From Himantopus leucocephalus (lineage: Eukaryota > Chordata > Aves > Charadriiformes > Recurvirostridae), in contig RSEF01000014.1 in NCBI GenBank assembly GCA_003993805.1, positions 248,001 to 312,000 on the forward strand: 64,000 nt of DNA, written 5' to 3'. The position numbers and the translations under genes were made by a program. The notes below the pieces were generated by a model that ran no database searches, was not told the DNA's origin, and saw nothing but the letters and a program-made list of their open reading frames with translations. Of this stretch, positions 23,101 through 33,076 are shown in pieces (position 1 is the stretch's first letter; every line of letters begins with the position of its first letter).

Positions 23101-24549
23101 AGAACATTTAATTGTTGCTTGTTCAACAGGATGATCCAGTGAAAACTGCTTCCACAATCCGTGGGAACTTCTATATCACTGGAGATAGAGGGAGCATGGA
23201 TGAGGATGGATACATATGGTTTATGGGGAGATCTGATGATGTCATCATCTCCTCTGGGTTTGTAGATTTCAGTTAAAATGCCAAGAAATGTCTAAAAGAT
23301 AACCACATACCTTTGACCTACTAAGCATTTAGTTTCTCTCTCCTAGGTATCGTATCGGACCATTTGAAATAGAGAGCGCCCTGATACAGCACCCAGCTGT
23401 CATTGAGTCGGCTGTTGTCAGTAGCCCAGATCCCATCAGAGGAGAGGTAATTAGTGGTCACTCTCCTATTCATAAAGTGCCTTGTGTGACAGAGCTTAGA
23501 CTCAACTTCCACTGAATTAATGAGACTCTCAATATAGCTATATAAACTTTTCCATCACTTTACCCAAATTGAGGGGAGTAGTTTGTGTATCCCATATTCC
23601 TTTTTTTTTTTTTTAAATGAAAATATAATCCTTAGTTTCCTAAAGAACATGACACTGAATATAAAGGTGACTCTGGTAAGAAATGATGTACACTTTGACC
23701 CACTGCCTGGAAAATAACAGCAAAGGCCCCAGCATCTAAGAACTTCAGAACAGTCCTTTACAGAACTCCTACAAAATTGGAAGCAGAGTTTGAGACTTTT
23801 GTCATGTATTACTTATGACCTTTACTAATGTAAAGTAGAAACAGTCTTTCATCCTAATTTTAAATTTGCTTACACAAAAGCAAATTTTGTTCTACAGCAC
23901 AGGTGTGATAAAGCAAGCCTGTACTGCAGGCAATACTCACTTATTCTCAATTAATTGCCTTATTTGTTAGGTTGCTGTGGTTTAATTAATGCTGTATTTT
24001 TTGTTTAATTTCCTTTTACAGGTGGTGAAGGCTTTTGTGGTCTTGTCTCCTTCCTTTAAGTCACACGATCCAAAGAAACTGGCCTGTGAATTGCAAGATC
24101 ATGTCAAGAAAGTCACTGCTCCATACAAGTACCCCAGAAAGGCAAGTAAACATGACTGCGTTAAAAAAACAAAATCCCAACACCTGTTTTAACTGTGGAG
24201 AGGCTAGAAACAGATTAGACTCGGTTCAAATTCAGTAACAAAAAAAGCCCAAATATGTACTGTGCAAGAAAAATGACAATTACTATTTTAAATGTGATTT
24301 TGGAAAATAATAGATACAACACAATCTAAAACCAAATTGGAATTACTTCCCCAGTCACCAAATTCGTATTTAAATTAAGTAGGATGGAGACCTATGCTAT
24401 TCTGAAAAAAAAAAGTTATAAATGAAATCTACTCATTTTATTTTTTTCCTCTTTTGAATCAGATTGAATTTGTCCAGCAGCTGCCAAAGACAATCACTGG
24501 GAAAATCAGACGGAATGAGCTGAGGAACAAGGAGTGGGGGCAGCTTTAG
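14105..24549 (+). CDS. ACSM-family medium-chain acyl-CoA synthetase, 13 exons, interrupted by one in-frame TGA
   Basis: Members of this family are mitochondrial matrix enzymes that make acyl-AMP and then acyl-CoA from medium-chain or xenobiotic acids. Coding exons: 14105-14305, 14757-14967, 15479-15686, 19034-19177, 19594-19750, 21269-21348, 21857-21980, 22377-22457, 22674-22775, 23130-23257, 23347-23446, 24022-24141, 24463-24549. They sum to 1743 nt (581 codons with stop), normal for ACSM, and exons 2-13 have the same lengths as in ACSM3 at 33077-42217. The core motifs are present: TSGTTGSPK (codons 229-237), YGQTE, TGDRG, the GRSDD hinge, and PKTITGKI with the A10 lysine at codon 566. The defect is codon 123, TGA at 14922-14924, where ACSM3 has CGG (Arg), just after VLVILP. 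Intron 12 uses a GC donor. Intron 3 is 3.35 kb (229 bp in ACSM3) because of a CR1 and a solo LTR. The ACSM number cannot be assigned. This is a recent pseudogene, a null allele, or a base error. Confidence 0.85.
14922..14924 (+). other. In-frame premature stop (TGA) in exon 2 of the middle ACSM gene
   Basis: Counting from the acceptor-defined exon start at 14757, position 14922 is the first base of the 56th codon, so the TGA is in the exon's reading frame. The flanking codons read VLVILP-stop-IPEWWL. The same place in ACSM3 reads [12 protein letters not shown] with CGG. A CGA-to-TGA transition at a CpG is the simplest origin. Confidence 0.9.
16640..17040. repeat. GC-rich, CTGG/GGCTG-biased low-complexity stretch in an ACSM intron
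   Basis: About 400 bp within intron 3 is clearly GC-richer than its surroundings and is built from loosely repeated ggctg, gcctg and ctggctggctgg words. The repetition is imperfect and no regular period is visible. The open frames across it on both strands look compositional, with no recognised protein similarity. Confidence 0.4.
17234..17955 (-). mobile_element. CR1 LINE, 5'-truncated, with remnant of reverse-transcriptase ORF C-terminus
   Basis: The + strand starts with the reversed CR1 3' tail (aaatcatagaatcatag) and the diagnostic ggttggaagggacctttaag. On the minus strand an open frame carries the CR1 ORF2 C-terminal region: [16 protein letters not shown], then [31 protein letters not shown], and further on [12 protein letters not shown]. 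The element is about 720 bp and lacks the endonuclease and the catalytic part of the reverse transcriptase, so it is dead. It lies in intron 3 of the middle ACSM gene, antisense to it, and together with the adjacent LTR explains part of that intron's length. The upstream boundary, near 17955, is approximate. Confidence 0.9.
18182..18917 (+). mobile_element. Solo LTR of an ERVL-type endogenous retrovirus with 5-bp target-site duplication
   Basis: The element runs from TGTCCTGGTT to AAACCACAACA, imperfect inverted ends of the TG...CA type. It is flanked by a perfect direct repeat ccctc at 18177-18181 and 18918-18922. Length is 736 bp. A possible polyadenylation signal ATTAAA is at 18793-18798. 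There is no internal retroviral coding sequence on either side, so this is a solo LTR left by recombination between two LTRs. A 5-bp duplication is characteristic of ERVL-class integration (established knowledge); the class call is therefore inference. It sits in intron 3 of the middle ACSM gene, sense orientation, ending 116 bp before the exon 4 start. Confidence 0.85.
24142..24462 (+). other. GC-AG intron (intron 12 of the middle ACSM gene)
   Basis: Exon 12 ends PYKYPRK at 24141 and the intron begins gcaagtaaac, not gt. The acceptor at 24461-24462 is cag-like (gaatcag then ATTGAATTT). The donor context AAAG followed by gcaagt is the strong consensus that functional GC donors usually have. 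The paralogous intron in ACSM3 begins gtgagt. Confidence 0.85.
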
Positions 24550-26832
24550 TTTTGATAAGCAGTCTAAAAAAGCCTATCCCTATCAATTTCATTCATAATA
24601 GAGCTTTTCTATTACAACTGTAAGCACCAACATAGGATTGTATTTCACCCATTAGGCAGCAATTGTGTAATAATGCACAAGGTTTAAAAACTCCAACTGT
24701 TTTTAAATGCTTGGGTTCTTGCTTAACAAAAATCAAGCCTACTTAGCAAGGCATAGGCAGACGCATCTTCCAGGCACCTAATGCTTTTCAGAATTAGGGT
24801 ACAAGTAGAATTGAGTGATTACCAGGTGAAGGAGCAGTGTGTTCACTCTTTGAGACCAAGTATTTTAACTCTCAAGAGGCTTAGTAATGAGGAAATAATG
24901 ATAGTATGTAATGAAGTTCCCAGAAATGGCCATAGATCTTGCATGCATCCAAATTAAGCACGCTGCTCGTATGAATCTTGAAAGCCTCGAGATTTAGGAA
25001 TTAATGTGTTGACAGTGAATGTTCATTAAGTGTAGATTATGAAAAATCAGAAGTAAAAGAATGCAGACATCTTTAAGACTGCAGCATAGGCAGCATCTAA
25101 ATGTCAGACACAGGCTTGACAAGTGGATGGTAGCAATTCAGCAGTTTCTTCTGAAGAGCTCTAGATCCTCTAGACACATAGATGAGTGAGGTAGAAGAAA
25201 AAAAAAAAGCCACAAACTATCCATGAGTGTATCTTTGTCCTTAGTAAGATAAGTAGGCTGTCTTGAAGCATGATCACCGACATCAGCCACCAATAAACAT
25301 TCGCTGTTGGCCTTTGTGTCTGGTCTGAAATGGTTCTTTCCTACGTGTGACTTAGACATTACTGGTTTTAATCCACACAGAAAAAGTTTTAAAATTTAAA
25401 GAAAACACCGATGAGGTAAGAAAGCAGATTTTTAATAAATGGGTGGTAAGGGAGACAGGACTAGGGAAAAAAGTCATCTTAATTTTCCAACTTCTAAAAC
25501 AATTTTGACAGAAGAGGAAAATATAAATTAAACACTGTTGAGAGACTTGAACACATCCTTTTCATTAAACCAAGACACGTAATAAGTGGTGTTCTTCAAG
25601 ATCAGTCTTTTCCCATTAGCAACCCACAGGCTCTTATGCTAGAAATGAAATATTAAAGCTAGGCAGTTGCACAGGAAGCATACTCAAAACCCTACTGGAA
25701 AGCAGGTTATAGCTGCACTGGTTTGGGTTGTTTTTTAAAAATCACTGGGATATCAAAAGAGTTCCTGTAACAAACAGGCAACAGAAAGACTCACTAACAT
25801 TACTTTCAATCTGAAACAAAGTTAATACTGTAAAGCTAAAACTACCAAAAATTAAACTTAATTCCCCTTATTCAGTATGGTATAACAGAGAGCTTCTTTC
25901 ATAAGACAAACCAAGCAGTATTTAAATTCAAATTTTGAGACCTCAGAAAAAAATAAAAATAAAAAAAAGACTTTATAAAACCCCCCAAGGATTAAGTCTT
26001 TGGAAAGAGCAGCAAAAGGCTATTTGCAGGAAATTACTCAAAAGGATTCTGTACAGTGACTACAGTATTTGCTATAAACCAATAACTGCTGTATACACAG
26101 CTAATGTAAACACACATGTAGTTTTTGCTAAAACCATCTGCAATGCCTGCCCTGTACTTCTGTTCTATGACAGTCAAATCTATTACTCTAACTCGTCTCA
26201 TAGTATTCAAGTATTTTGATCATAGCAGATCTTTCCATTCACTTTCAAGACTTAGCATATCCTTGTAAAGCGATGTGTATATATATACATAAAACCCTCC
26301 ATCATACAGGAAATGATCAGTTTTAGCTCATTCTGTTGTTCACATAGAACTTATCCGAGTTCTGCAGTCACACAAGCTGTCAGATCACTTCTTTAAAAAC
26401 CTTCTGCAAGCAACTGTCTTTTTCAGATCTCTCACTTCTGTCAATTCTTCCTGATAGAGCTGATTCTGCACTGCCTTTGATTTCTGTAGCCATCAGATAT
26501 AACAAAGGAGAGTCAATATATGTCAGGATGGCCACATTTATATATGCGTGTCCACACTCCTGCTTTTTGTGCTAGGTAAAGGCAATGCAGAACAAAGCCG
26601 CAGAAGAACGACAGCAAGCTTTACTAGAAAGGTGATGCGCTCTTGAGCGCTCTTACATCTGCCGTAATGTCAGCTCCACCTGCAACGAGCATCAAAATTC
26701 TTACACATGTGGATTTTAAAACCAAGATTTCAAAACAAAACCCACTCTCCTCTTTAAAACGCCCTTTCAGAACTCTAGGGCACCTTTTTTTAATAGGTTT
26801 CAACTGTGTTTCTTTCCCTTCTACCACATTTC
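24550..26832. other. Convergent 3' ends of the middle ACSM gene and THUMPD1
   Basis: There are no coding exons here. The + strand carries the ACSM 3' UTR, with an AATAAA at 25434-25439 that could serve as its polyadenylation signal. The right part should be THUMPD1 3' UTR on the minus strand; I did not find a canonical minus-strand AATAAA that I would assign to it. The sequence is AT-rich with several A-runs. Confidence 0.45.
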
Positions 26833-29145
26833 CTACACTGGCAGCGCATCATTCCCCTTGGGCTCAGCTTCTATTTCACCTTGATTCTTGTTTTCTTGGT
26901 TTACTTCTTTTGAGCTCTTCTCCTCCTCCTTGGTTTCTGGTTTTACTACCTTCGAGTTCTGTTCTTCTGCCAGACTTGACGGGTTTTGTTGTGTGTCTTC
27001 TTTGTTGCTCTTCACCACCTCCTGTAGATTGTATTTTCTGAACAGAACATAGTCTCTCACCACACTCAAGCAACAGACGTTTTTTATTATTTCCACCACA
27101 ATTGTATATTGTGGGTTATTAAGATCGACTTTGTTTTCTGGATTGAGGCTTCCCACAATTCCTGTAAAACAAGATGTAGTTTAAAAGATGCTGGAAAAAC
27201 TGTTTTGGAGCATAAGCATGCCCTACTGAAAGTTAAGAGAGAGAAGGCAACATCCCCCTTAGTTGTAACCAATTACTCATTTTTTTAATTGCCTGAAATA
27301 GCAGAACAGGGCAGGATTTGTAGGATATACCACCAGTAGGACTGAAGTAACTGAAAAACTATCCCACTGCAATCACCAAGAAACAAAATACTCAAGTAAG
27401 GTGGAGCTATTTTATGAGTCATATATTCAATGGAAATAGTAACGTGTTATTTCAATATAGCATCCACAGAGAAAGCCTGATAGCAGTCATTTCAAAGCAC
27501 ATATAACTGACTCCCAAATCATAATTCAATGCTGTACTCTCTTCCACTTGTTGTCTCTTAAGACATCAACACCAACAAGGAATATTGATGTCAACGTTTT
27601 TTAAGTCTTGGAGAAGCTTCTGTAATTCAACATACAGATTTTAAGCAACAAATACATATTCCCATTAAGACCACTTTTAATCATCTGACCTATGTTATGC
27701 ATGCAGCTGTGGGCTGCTTGTTCTTAGTTTTGTGTGAAATCCATACATACCTGCTAATTCCTTAATTACTTCTTCCCTACTCATATGACTATTATTACGA
27801 GCTTTGTAAACTATCTGAAAAGTACCCTTATTAGGGGCTTTGAACCAAGGTTCAAAAAATGTTTCCGTGTATTTTTTCATATCCTCCATAAAAGCCTTGC
27901 AAGTTCCAGAAATGGGTAGCATGCGCAGAATGACTCTTGTTTTCTTCTTTTTAGTGGCATGCATATCCTTTAATATATGGTGCACCAGGTTCTCAGGTTC
28001 TACAAGAAAAACAACTAGGTATGAGAAACAAATGGAAAGCATTTTCTCCCTTCTTCCTCCCTCTAAATACTAAGATGGGGAAATGCACGCTTGGCTGCAC
28101 TGCTGTCAGCCTCAAATCTTTTTCTGTAAAGAGTTCTTTTACTGTACCAAAACTTGGATAGTCAAAGCAGGTTCCTCTACCTTTAGTGACTCCCGTAATG
28201 TCAAAATTCAGTGGCAATGCCAAGGGAAAGGGGAAACCCCTGTATTTGTTTGGTATACACGAGTTTCTTGGAAGTCATGCTCTGTGGCCTGTTACCAACA
28301 CCGTTCAGAGCAGTTTATTCCCACAGCATTATGCAGAGTCAGTTGACGTCCCACCTATGCCCCGGGTTCTGATGAAGACCACATTGTTGGCACCACTCTC
28401 CACCGACTGGAACCGCCGCAGCTTCTGCTCCGTCGAGGCGCGGATCTGGCCGACCTCCTTCTTCAGGGCTGCCTCCACATCATCCTCATCCTCCTCCCTC
28501 TCGCTTCCAGACAGCCGCTCCTCGTGATCTGAAAACTTCACACAAAGCACATCTCTCGTTTGGCGAGTACCGAGCAACACCGCCCGCGACTCAAAACCCA
28601 GCACCAAGGCACCACCACTCCCAGGGGCCTGCAGGTGACGGGCAAGGGCCTTTCTCCAGCCAGCCGGCGGGGGTGCGCTGGTGGTTGCTTACAGAAACCG
28701 GCGTTTTCGTGTGCGTGGTGAACAGAAACAGGTTTGTTTTACATACAGAAAGGCAGAGGTGGCCTCACGGCGCTGCCCTCCCCGCCCGGCCGGCGTTAGC
28801 GCTGCCAGGCTGCGGGAGGCAGAAACCGAGAGGGGCGGCCGACGCCGCGCAGGGCCGCGCTCCCCGGCCTCAGGGCCGCCTCCTGCCCGGCACCGAGCGA
28901 CCGGCCGGGCCGCCCCCCGCCCCACGCACCTGCTCGGGCCCGTAGAGCAGGTCCCCGTACTCGCCGAGGAGGCTGTAGGCCTCCCCCACGCACTTGCGCT
29001 CGTTCATGTTGCAGGTGATGAGGATGCCGCGCATGCCGGCCTCCAGCTGCCGCCCGCCGCCGCGGGGCCGCTTGGCCCGCCCCGCCGCCGCCGCGAAGTG
29101 CCCCTTGGGCCGCCGCTTCCGCGCCGCCGGCTCCGCCGCGGCCAT
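26833..29145 (-). CDS. THUMPD1: THUMP domain-containing protein 1 (tRNA acetylation adaptor)
   Basis: THUMPD1 (yeast Tan1) binds tRNA through its THUMP domain and recruits NAT10 for N4-acetylcytidine formation at position 12 of serine and leucine tRNAs (established knowledge). Minus-strand coding exons: 29145-28930, 28535-28355, 27999-27751, 27161-26833; total 975 nt, 324 residues, against about 353 in human. Recognisable blocks in order are MRGILITCNMNERKCVGEAY in exon 1, SGANNVVFIRT at the end of exon 2, ILRMLPISGTCKAFMEDMKK and FEPWFKAPNKGTFQIVYKAR in exon 3, and NPQYTIVVEIIKNVCCLSVV in exon 4, followed by a Lys/Glu-rich low-complexity tail. The THUMP fold spans roughly exons 3-4. The start ATG lies in a CpG island. 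The exon 2 acceptor was chosen at 28536-28537 because it gives FSDHEERLSGSE in phase; a nearer cag would break the frame. The gene sits between ACSM genes on the opposite strand, as in mammals. Confidence 0.93.
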
Positions 29146-29460
29146 CGACCGCCACCCGCCGCAGCCGCCGCCGCGCGCCGCGATGGCGTCAGCCCCGCGC
29201 CCGGCCCTGGCGCGCGCCCGCCCGACGGCGGGGAGCGCCCCCCCGCGGCCCGGCGGCCGCCCGCGCGCAGCTGTGCCGGCGAGCGCTGAGGGAGGCGGCG
29301 CGCGCGGCGCACCCGCACCTCCCGCCGGGCCCGGTGCTGCCGTGCTGCTCCGCGGAAGCCGGGCCCCGGCACCAGGTGGGATCCCCGGTGAGGCCCTCAG
29401 CCCGCTTCCAGGCTCCTCTCGCGGCCGGCGTTGCTGTTGGCAGCGCAGTGCCCTCGGAGG
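28780..29460. promoter_or_regulatory. CpG island covering THUMPD1 promoter and exon 1
   Basis: GC content and CpG density rise sharply here compared with the AT-rich flanks. The island contains THUMPD1 exon 1 and extends to the right of its ATG (29145), the expected promoter position for a minus-strand gene. The long open frames on both strands inside it are a consequence of high GC content, not extra genes. No partner gene reading to the right was identified. Confidence 0.75.
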
Positions 29461-32400
29461 TAAAAAAAAAAAAAGAAAAAAGGGCAAATAAACCCCCCAC
29501 CCTTGAAAATTAGCATTCACCTCAGACTTGACACGCGCCGGGGGGAGGCTGAGCATTTCGCCAGGCACAGTACTCTGGACTCGGCGTGCTCGGCTGCGGC
29601 CAAACTCGGTCACTCGTAGCCCTTGGTGCTTTCTCCTGTCCGAACTTCAGTTCCAGGATTAAAGTCTGGGTTTGCGTTAATGATTCCAGCACTGAGAGGA
29701 ACGGCGGGTCCGAGAGGAGAGGACAGACGCTCGCTGGAGCGCAGGGGAGCGCGCAGACGGCAGTCCCGCTCCGCGGTGGTGTGTCCAGCGCCGACCCGTA
29801 CCCCCGGCGGGGGGACAGCCCGGCCTCGGCCGCTTCCCTGGCGTCCTGTCCAGCTCCTGGAGGTGCCATGGTGTAGAGGGACCAGCTGAAACAGAAACTC
29901 TGTATACAGGTAAATTTAGGCCTGAGATACTAGAGAACATGTGTTGACAGAAAAAAACATGGTCCGTAGCATAGTTTCTAAAGGAAAGTGTCTGTATCCC
30001 TGTCCTTAAGAGCCTGGTCTCCCTGCAGGAACTTGGACAATCTCGGACAATCAAGGGGGGACAAAATTAAGTTCCTCGACATTTTGTGAAAACAAGTAGA
30101 GGAGACAGCTAAGGAGGCCTCACTATCCAGTACGATATGAATATCTGTATGATAATATGATATCCTACAGGACTATCATATTATTTACTTACAGAGAATC
30201 CAGTTGGGCTAAAGTAGGAAAAAAGGAAACTACATGAATTGGTGGAAGTATTTATCAGTTACAACCACAAAGGAGGTGGTGTTTACATCTTATCTGAAAC
30301 TCTGTTACTGCAAAGCATTTGAAGCTCATACAAGTCTACAGCAATTGCTGGACATCAGTGGGATTATTGACCACACATAAATTAAAAGTCACTAAATCTT
30401 TGCAGGGCTGGGGTTGTGTGAAAGACTCAAAGTTCTGGTGAATTGTAGTGATAGTCTCTGGAGCTGGGCATGTCAGGACGTGTTTGAAATGTGAGGAAGA
30501 CTTTCTACAGGCAGCTGTGAGTGGTGCAGAGGAAAAACAACCACTCAGAATGTAGCTAGGATACTTCTATGGTGAAAAGTGATGGGGGACTTGGAAATAC
30601 CCATCAGTGCTCTGGAAATTAGTTATACGCCCTACCAAAAGAATGTGTTACAGGTTAGGTCACTGTGGAAGTTACGGTTTTCTTCCTAAACTGGAAACCT
30701 TCTTGTCTGCATACTCCTGGCACATTCATTGACTCTTACCACAAGTCATTGCTGTCGTTTTCTCTTAATGTTCATAATGTGATCTTCTGGGTAGGGAAAC
30801 CCTTTAAGGCTGTTCCTCTGCCCTTCCTCTGGGAGGATTGTGCCTCACGCATTTCAGAGAGCTGTTTAAAATGTCACTACTGCAGACTGATTGTAGGTGT
30901 CCCTTTATGCTAGGCAGCTTTGTTGTTTGGGGGAATCTGTTTTGAATCAGTTTCTTTCTGCTGTGGTGAACATTTCAGGTTAACATCTCCTTTGAGTGTG
31001 CTGTTTACAAACAGACGTGGGCAGAACCCCGGGAAGGAGTTCTGGCAAAAGTGCACGACCCATGTGCCAGGGAAGACTACAGCATCACCCTCACTGATCA
31101 GTATCCAGGGGACTATTCTGCCCCAAAGACCGAGATGGGTGTTAGCAATCTCTCTGCTGACCTGAGAGCCACGGGCAAACTCTTATGAATCTTGATGCCC
31201 CAATTTAAGCTATGGCTGTCACTAGCTCCCTAGTGAGTGGCATCCTCGCAGCAGAGGCTAAGGTAGGGGCATGCACCAATGCCACAGGCGTGCCCACAGC
31301 GATGCTGGGCTGTGGCCTGGATGGCAGAGGGGATGGCACATGTTCCCTCCTGCCTCTCCCATAGGAGTGGAGCAGAGGAGGCAGCAGTGCTGGAGCACCA
31401 CATAACTGTGTGCTCTCTGAACATGAGGCAGAGCCCTTACAGAACCTTGCAACTCACCAGGTATTAGCAAAGCTGGTCCAGGCACCAGCTGCAGCATCCC
31501 AGGAATCGATGCTCACTGTTGTCATGGCTGAACTGCTGTGGTTATGTGAGGAGCCCCAAGCTACCCACTGAGCGGTGTAGTCACAAAGCCAATTGCAAGG
31601 CTGCTGCTCCTGTGTGGCCCCGTGTGTAACAGATGTAATTCACCTGTAGCAAGGCCTGACCACTGTATTCTTCCATGGGTTGGTGGGTGGGAACAGGGGA
31701 GGAGAAGGAAGTGGGAGAGATTTGGGACTCACACTTTCTACCTCCACTGAGCTCTGCACAAACCTATCAGCAATTCTCACTGTGCTGGACTTGGCTGACC
31801 CTTGTGTGAGTCCAAAGTACGTGTAAGGAACACAGGAGTCGGTCACTGGACACAACAATGGTGCAAGAGTGGGCATACAGCCAGAGTCTGAGATCTGTGT
31901 AAGGAGTCAAAGCTGTGACACATCCCAGCACTGAGAGCGCTCCACTTCGGTGCAAGGCAGAGGCAGTAAGTTGGGACTGACAGCCTTTTGACAAGGTAGC
32001 TGACTCTCCACCCACCCCTGCAAGTTGCCGGTCAGGACATTTCCTGGCACTGGATCAGTACTGATTTGCCTCTTGTCTGCCCGTATTTCCTCTTCTCCCT
32101 GTCCCTCTGTGTCTTTCATTTGGCTGGGTTTCTCTCTTGTGTTTGTCATACGCAGACTGAATGTTACAGATCCAAAAACCATCTTTTTGCTGCACTGAAT
32201 AACTAAAATCACATGATTTGACAGCTGGATAGTTATTAATTCCATAAGGAACTAGCAGTGTTTATATTATTTTGTAAATAAAAGACAGTTGACAATGCAT
32301 GAAAATAATGACTTCAGAGTTGTCAGACCTCCTGTAAGTTGATTCCTTTTGACTAGTAAGGCTTTGCATTTTGGATCCTTTTTCAGGGAATCTTTTACCC

Positions 32401-33076
32401 TGTCTCATAAAGTGATGCTTTTTGCTGACCACACACCAAAATAATGTTTAAAGCATCAATATTTAGTATCTTTTCAGGGCTTTGCTACATTCATTTCATT
32501 CCTAGCGAACAACATACCCCTGGTGCTTGTAAACTAGAAAAACTGTAAATAACTTTGTACCAAGTGACATTGTGGTCAGCCAGTAATTAACGCATGATTG
32601 CTGGATTATCTGTGCAACATCTTGGTCCACGCTGTTACTTCTGTATTGTCAGTCCATAGCAGACATTTCATTTACAGAAGTCAGCGTTGAAGTGCTTGGG
32701 TAGCATTCAGTGCCTCTCAGCTGTATAAGGCAACTGAAATGCGATCTACAGGATTAGTGGGGCTTGTGGGAAGGAAAGGACCTGAATTATAGGAAGCTGC
32801 CACAGTGACAGAGCTGAGTGCTGCTGGGTGAATGCAGGATCAGGATCTCAGCTGTATGATGGTCACTGGAGAGCAGGGGCCAGACAGTGGCTGAACTGGA
32901 GCTGTCCTCAGTAGTTACTCCAATTAACAGTTGGGATTGTTGTTCCAGTGTAGTCCACTGTGTAGTCGTAAACGCTGCTCTGAAACCACATGACTAATAC
33001 CAGGTTTGTATCTGTATCACTGTAGCATTTCTAGGAGAGCTAATAATCAGTAAGGAATAACCTTGACGAGACTATT
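29461..33076. other. Intergenic DNA between THUMPD1 and ACSM3
   Basis: The left 400 bp is the GC-rich shoulder of the THUMPD1 island. The rest is unremarkable AT-rich sequence with no recognised exon, CR1 or LTR. The ACSM3 promoter and possible non-coding first exon should lie near the right end, but no CpG island or clear core promoter is visible there, in keeping with a tissue-restricted gene. Confidence 0.45.

Noticed and set aside
28681..29613. Long open frames of 200 codons or more on both strands in the THUMPD1 CpG island.
   Set aside because: They are produced by high GC content; only the frame containing MAAAEPAARKRR joins to THUMPD1 exons in phase.
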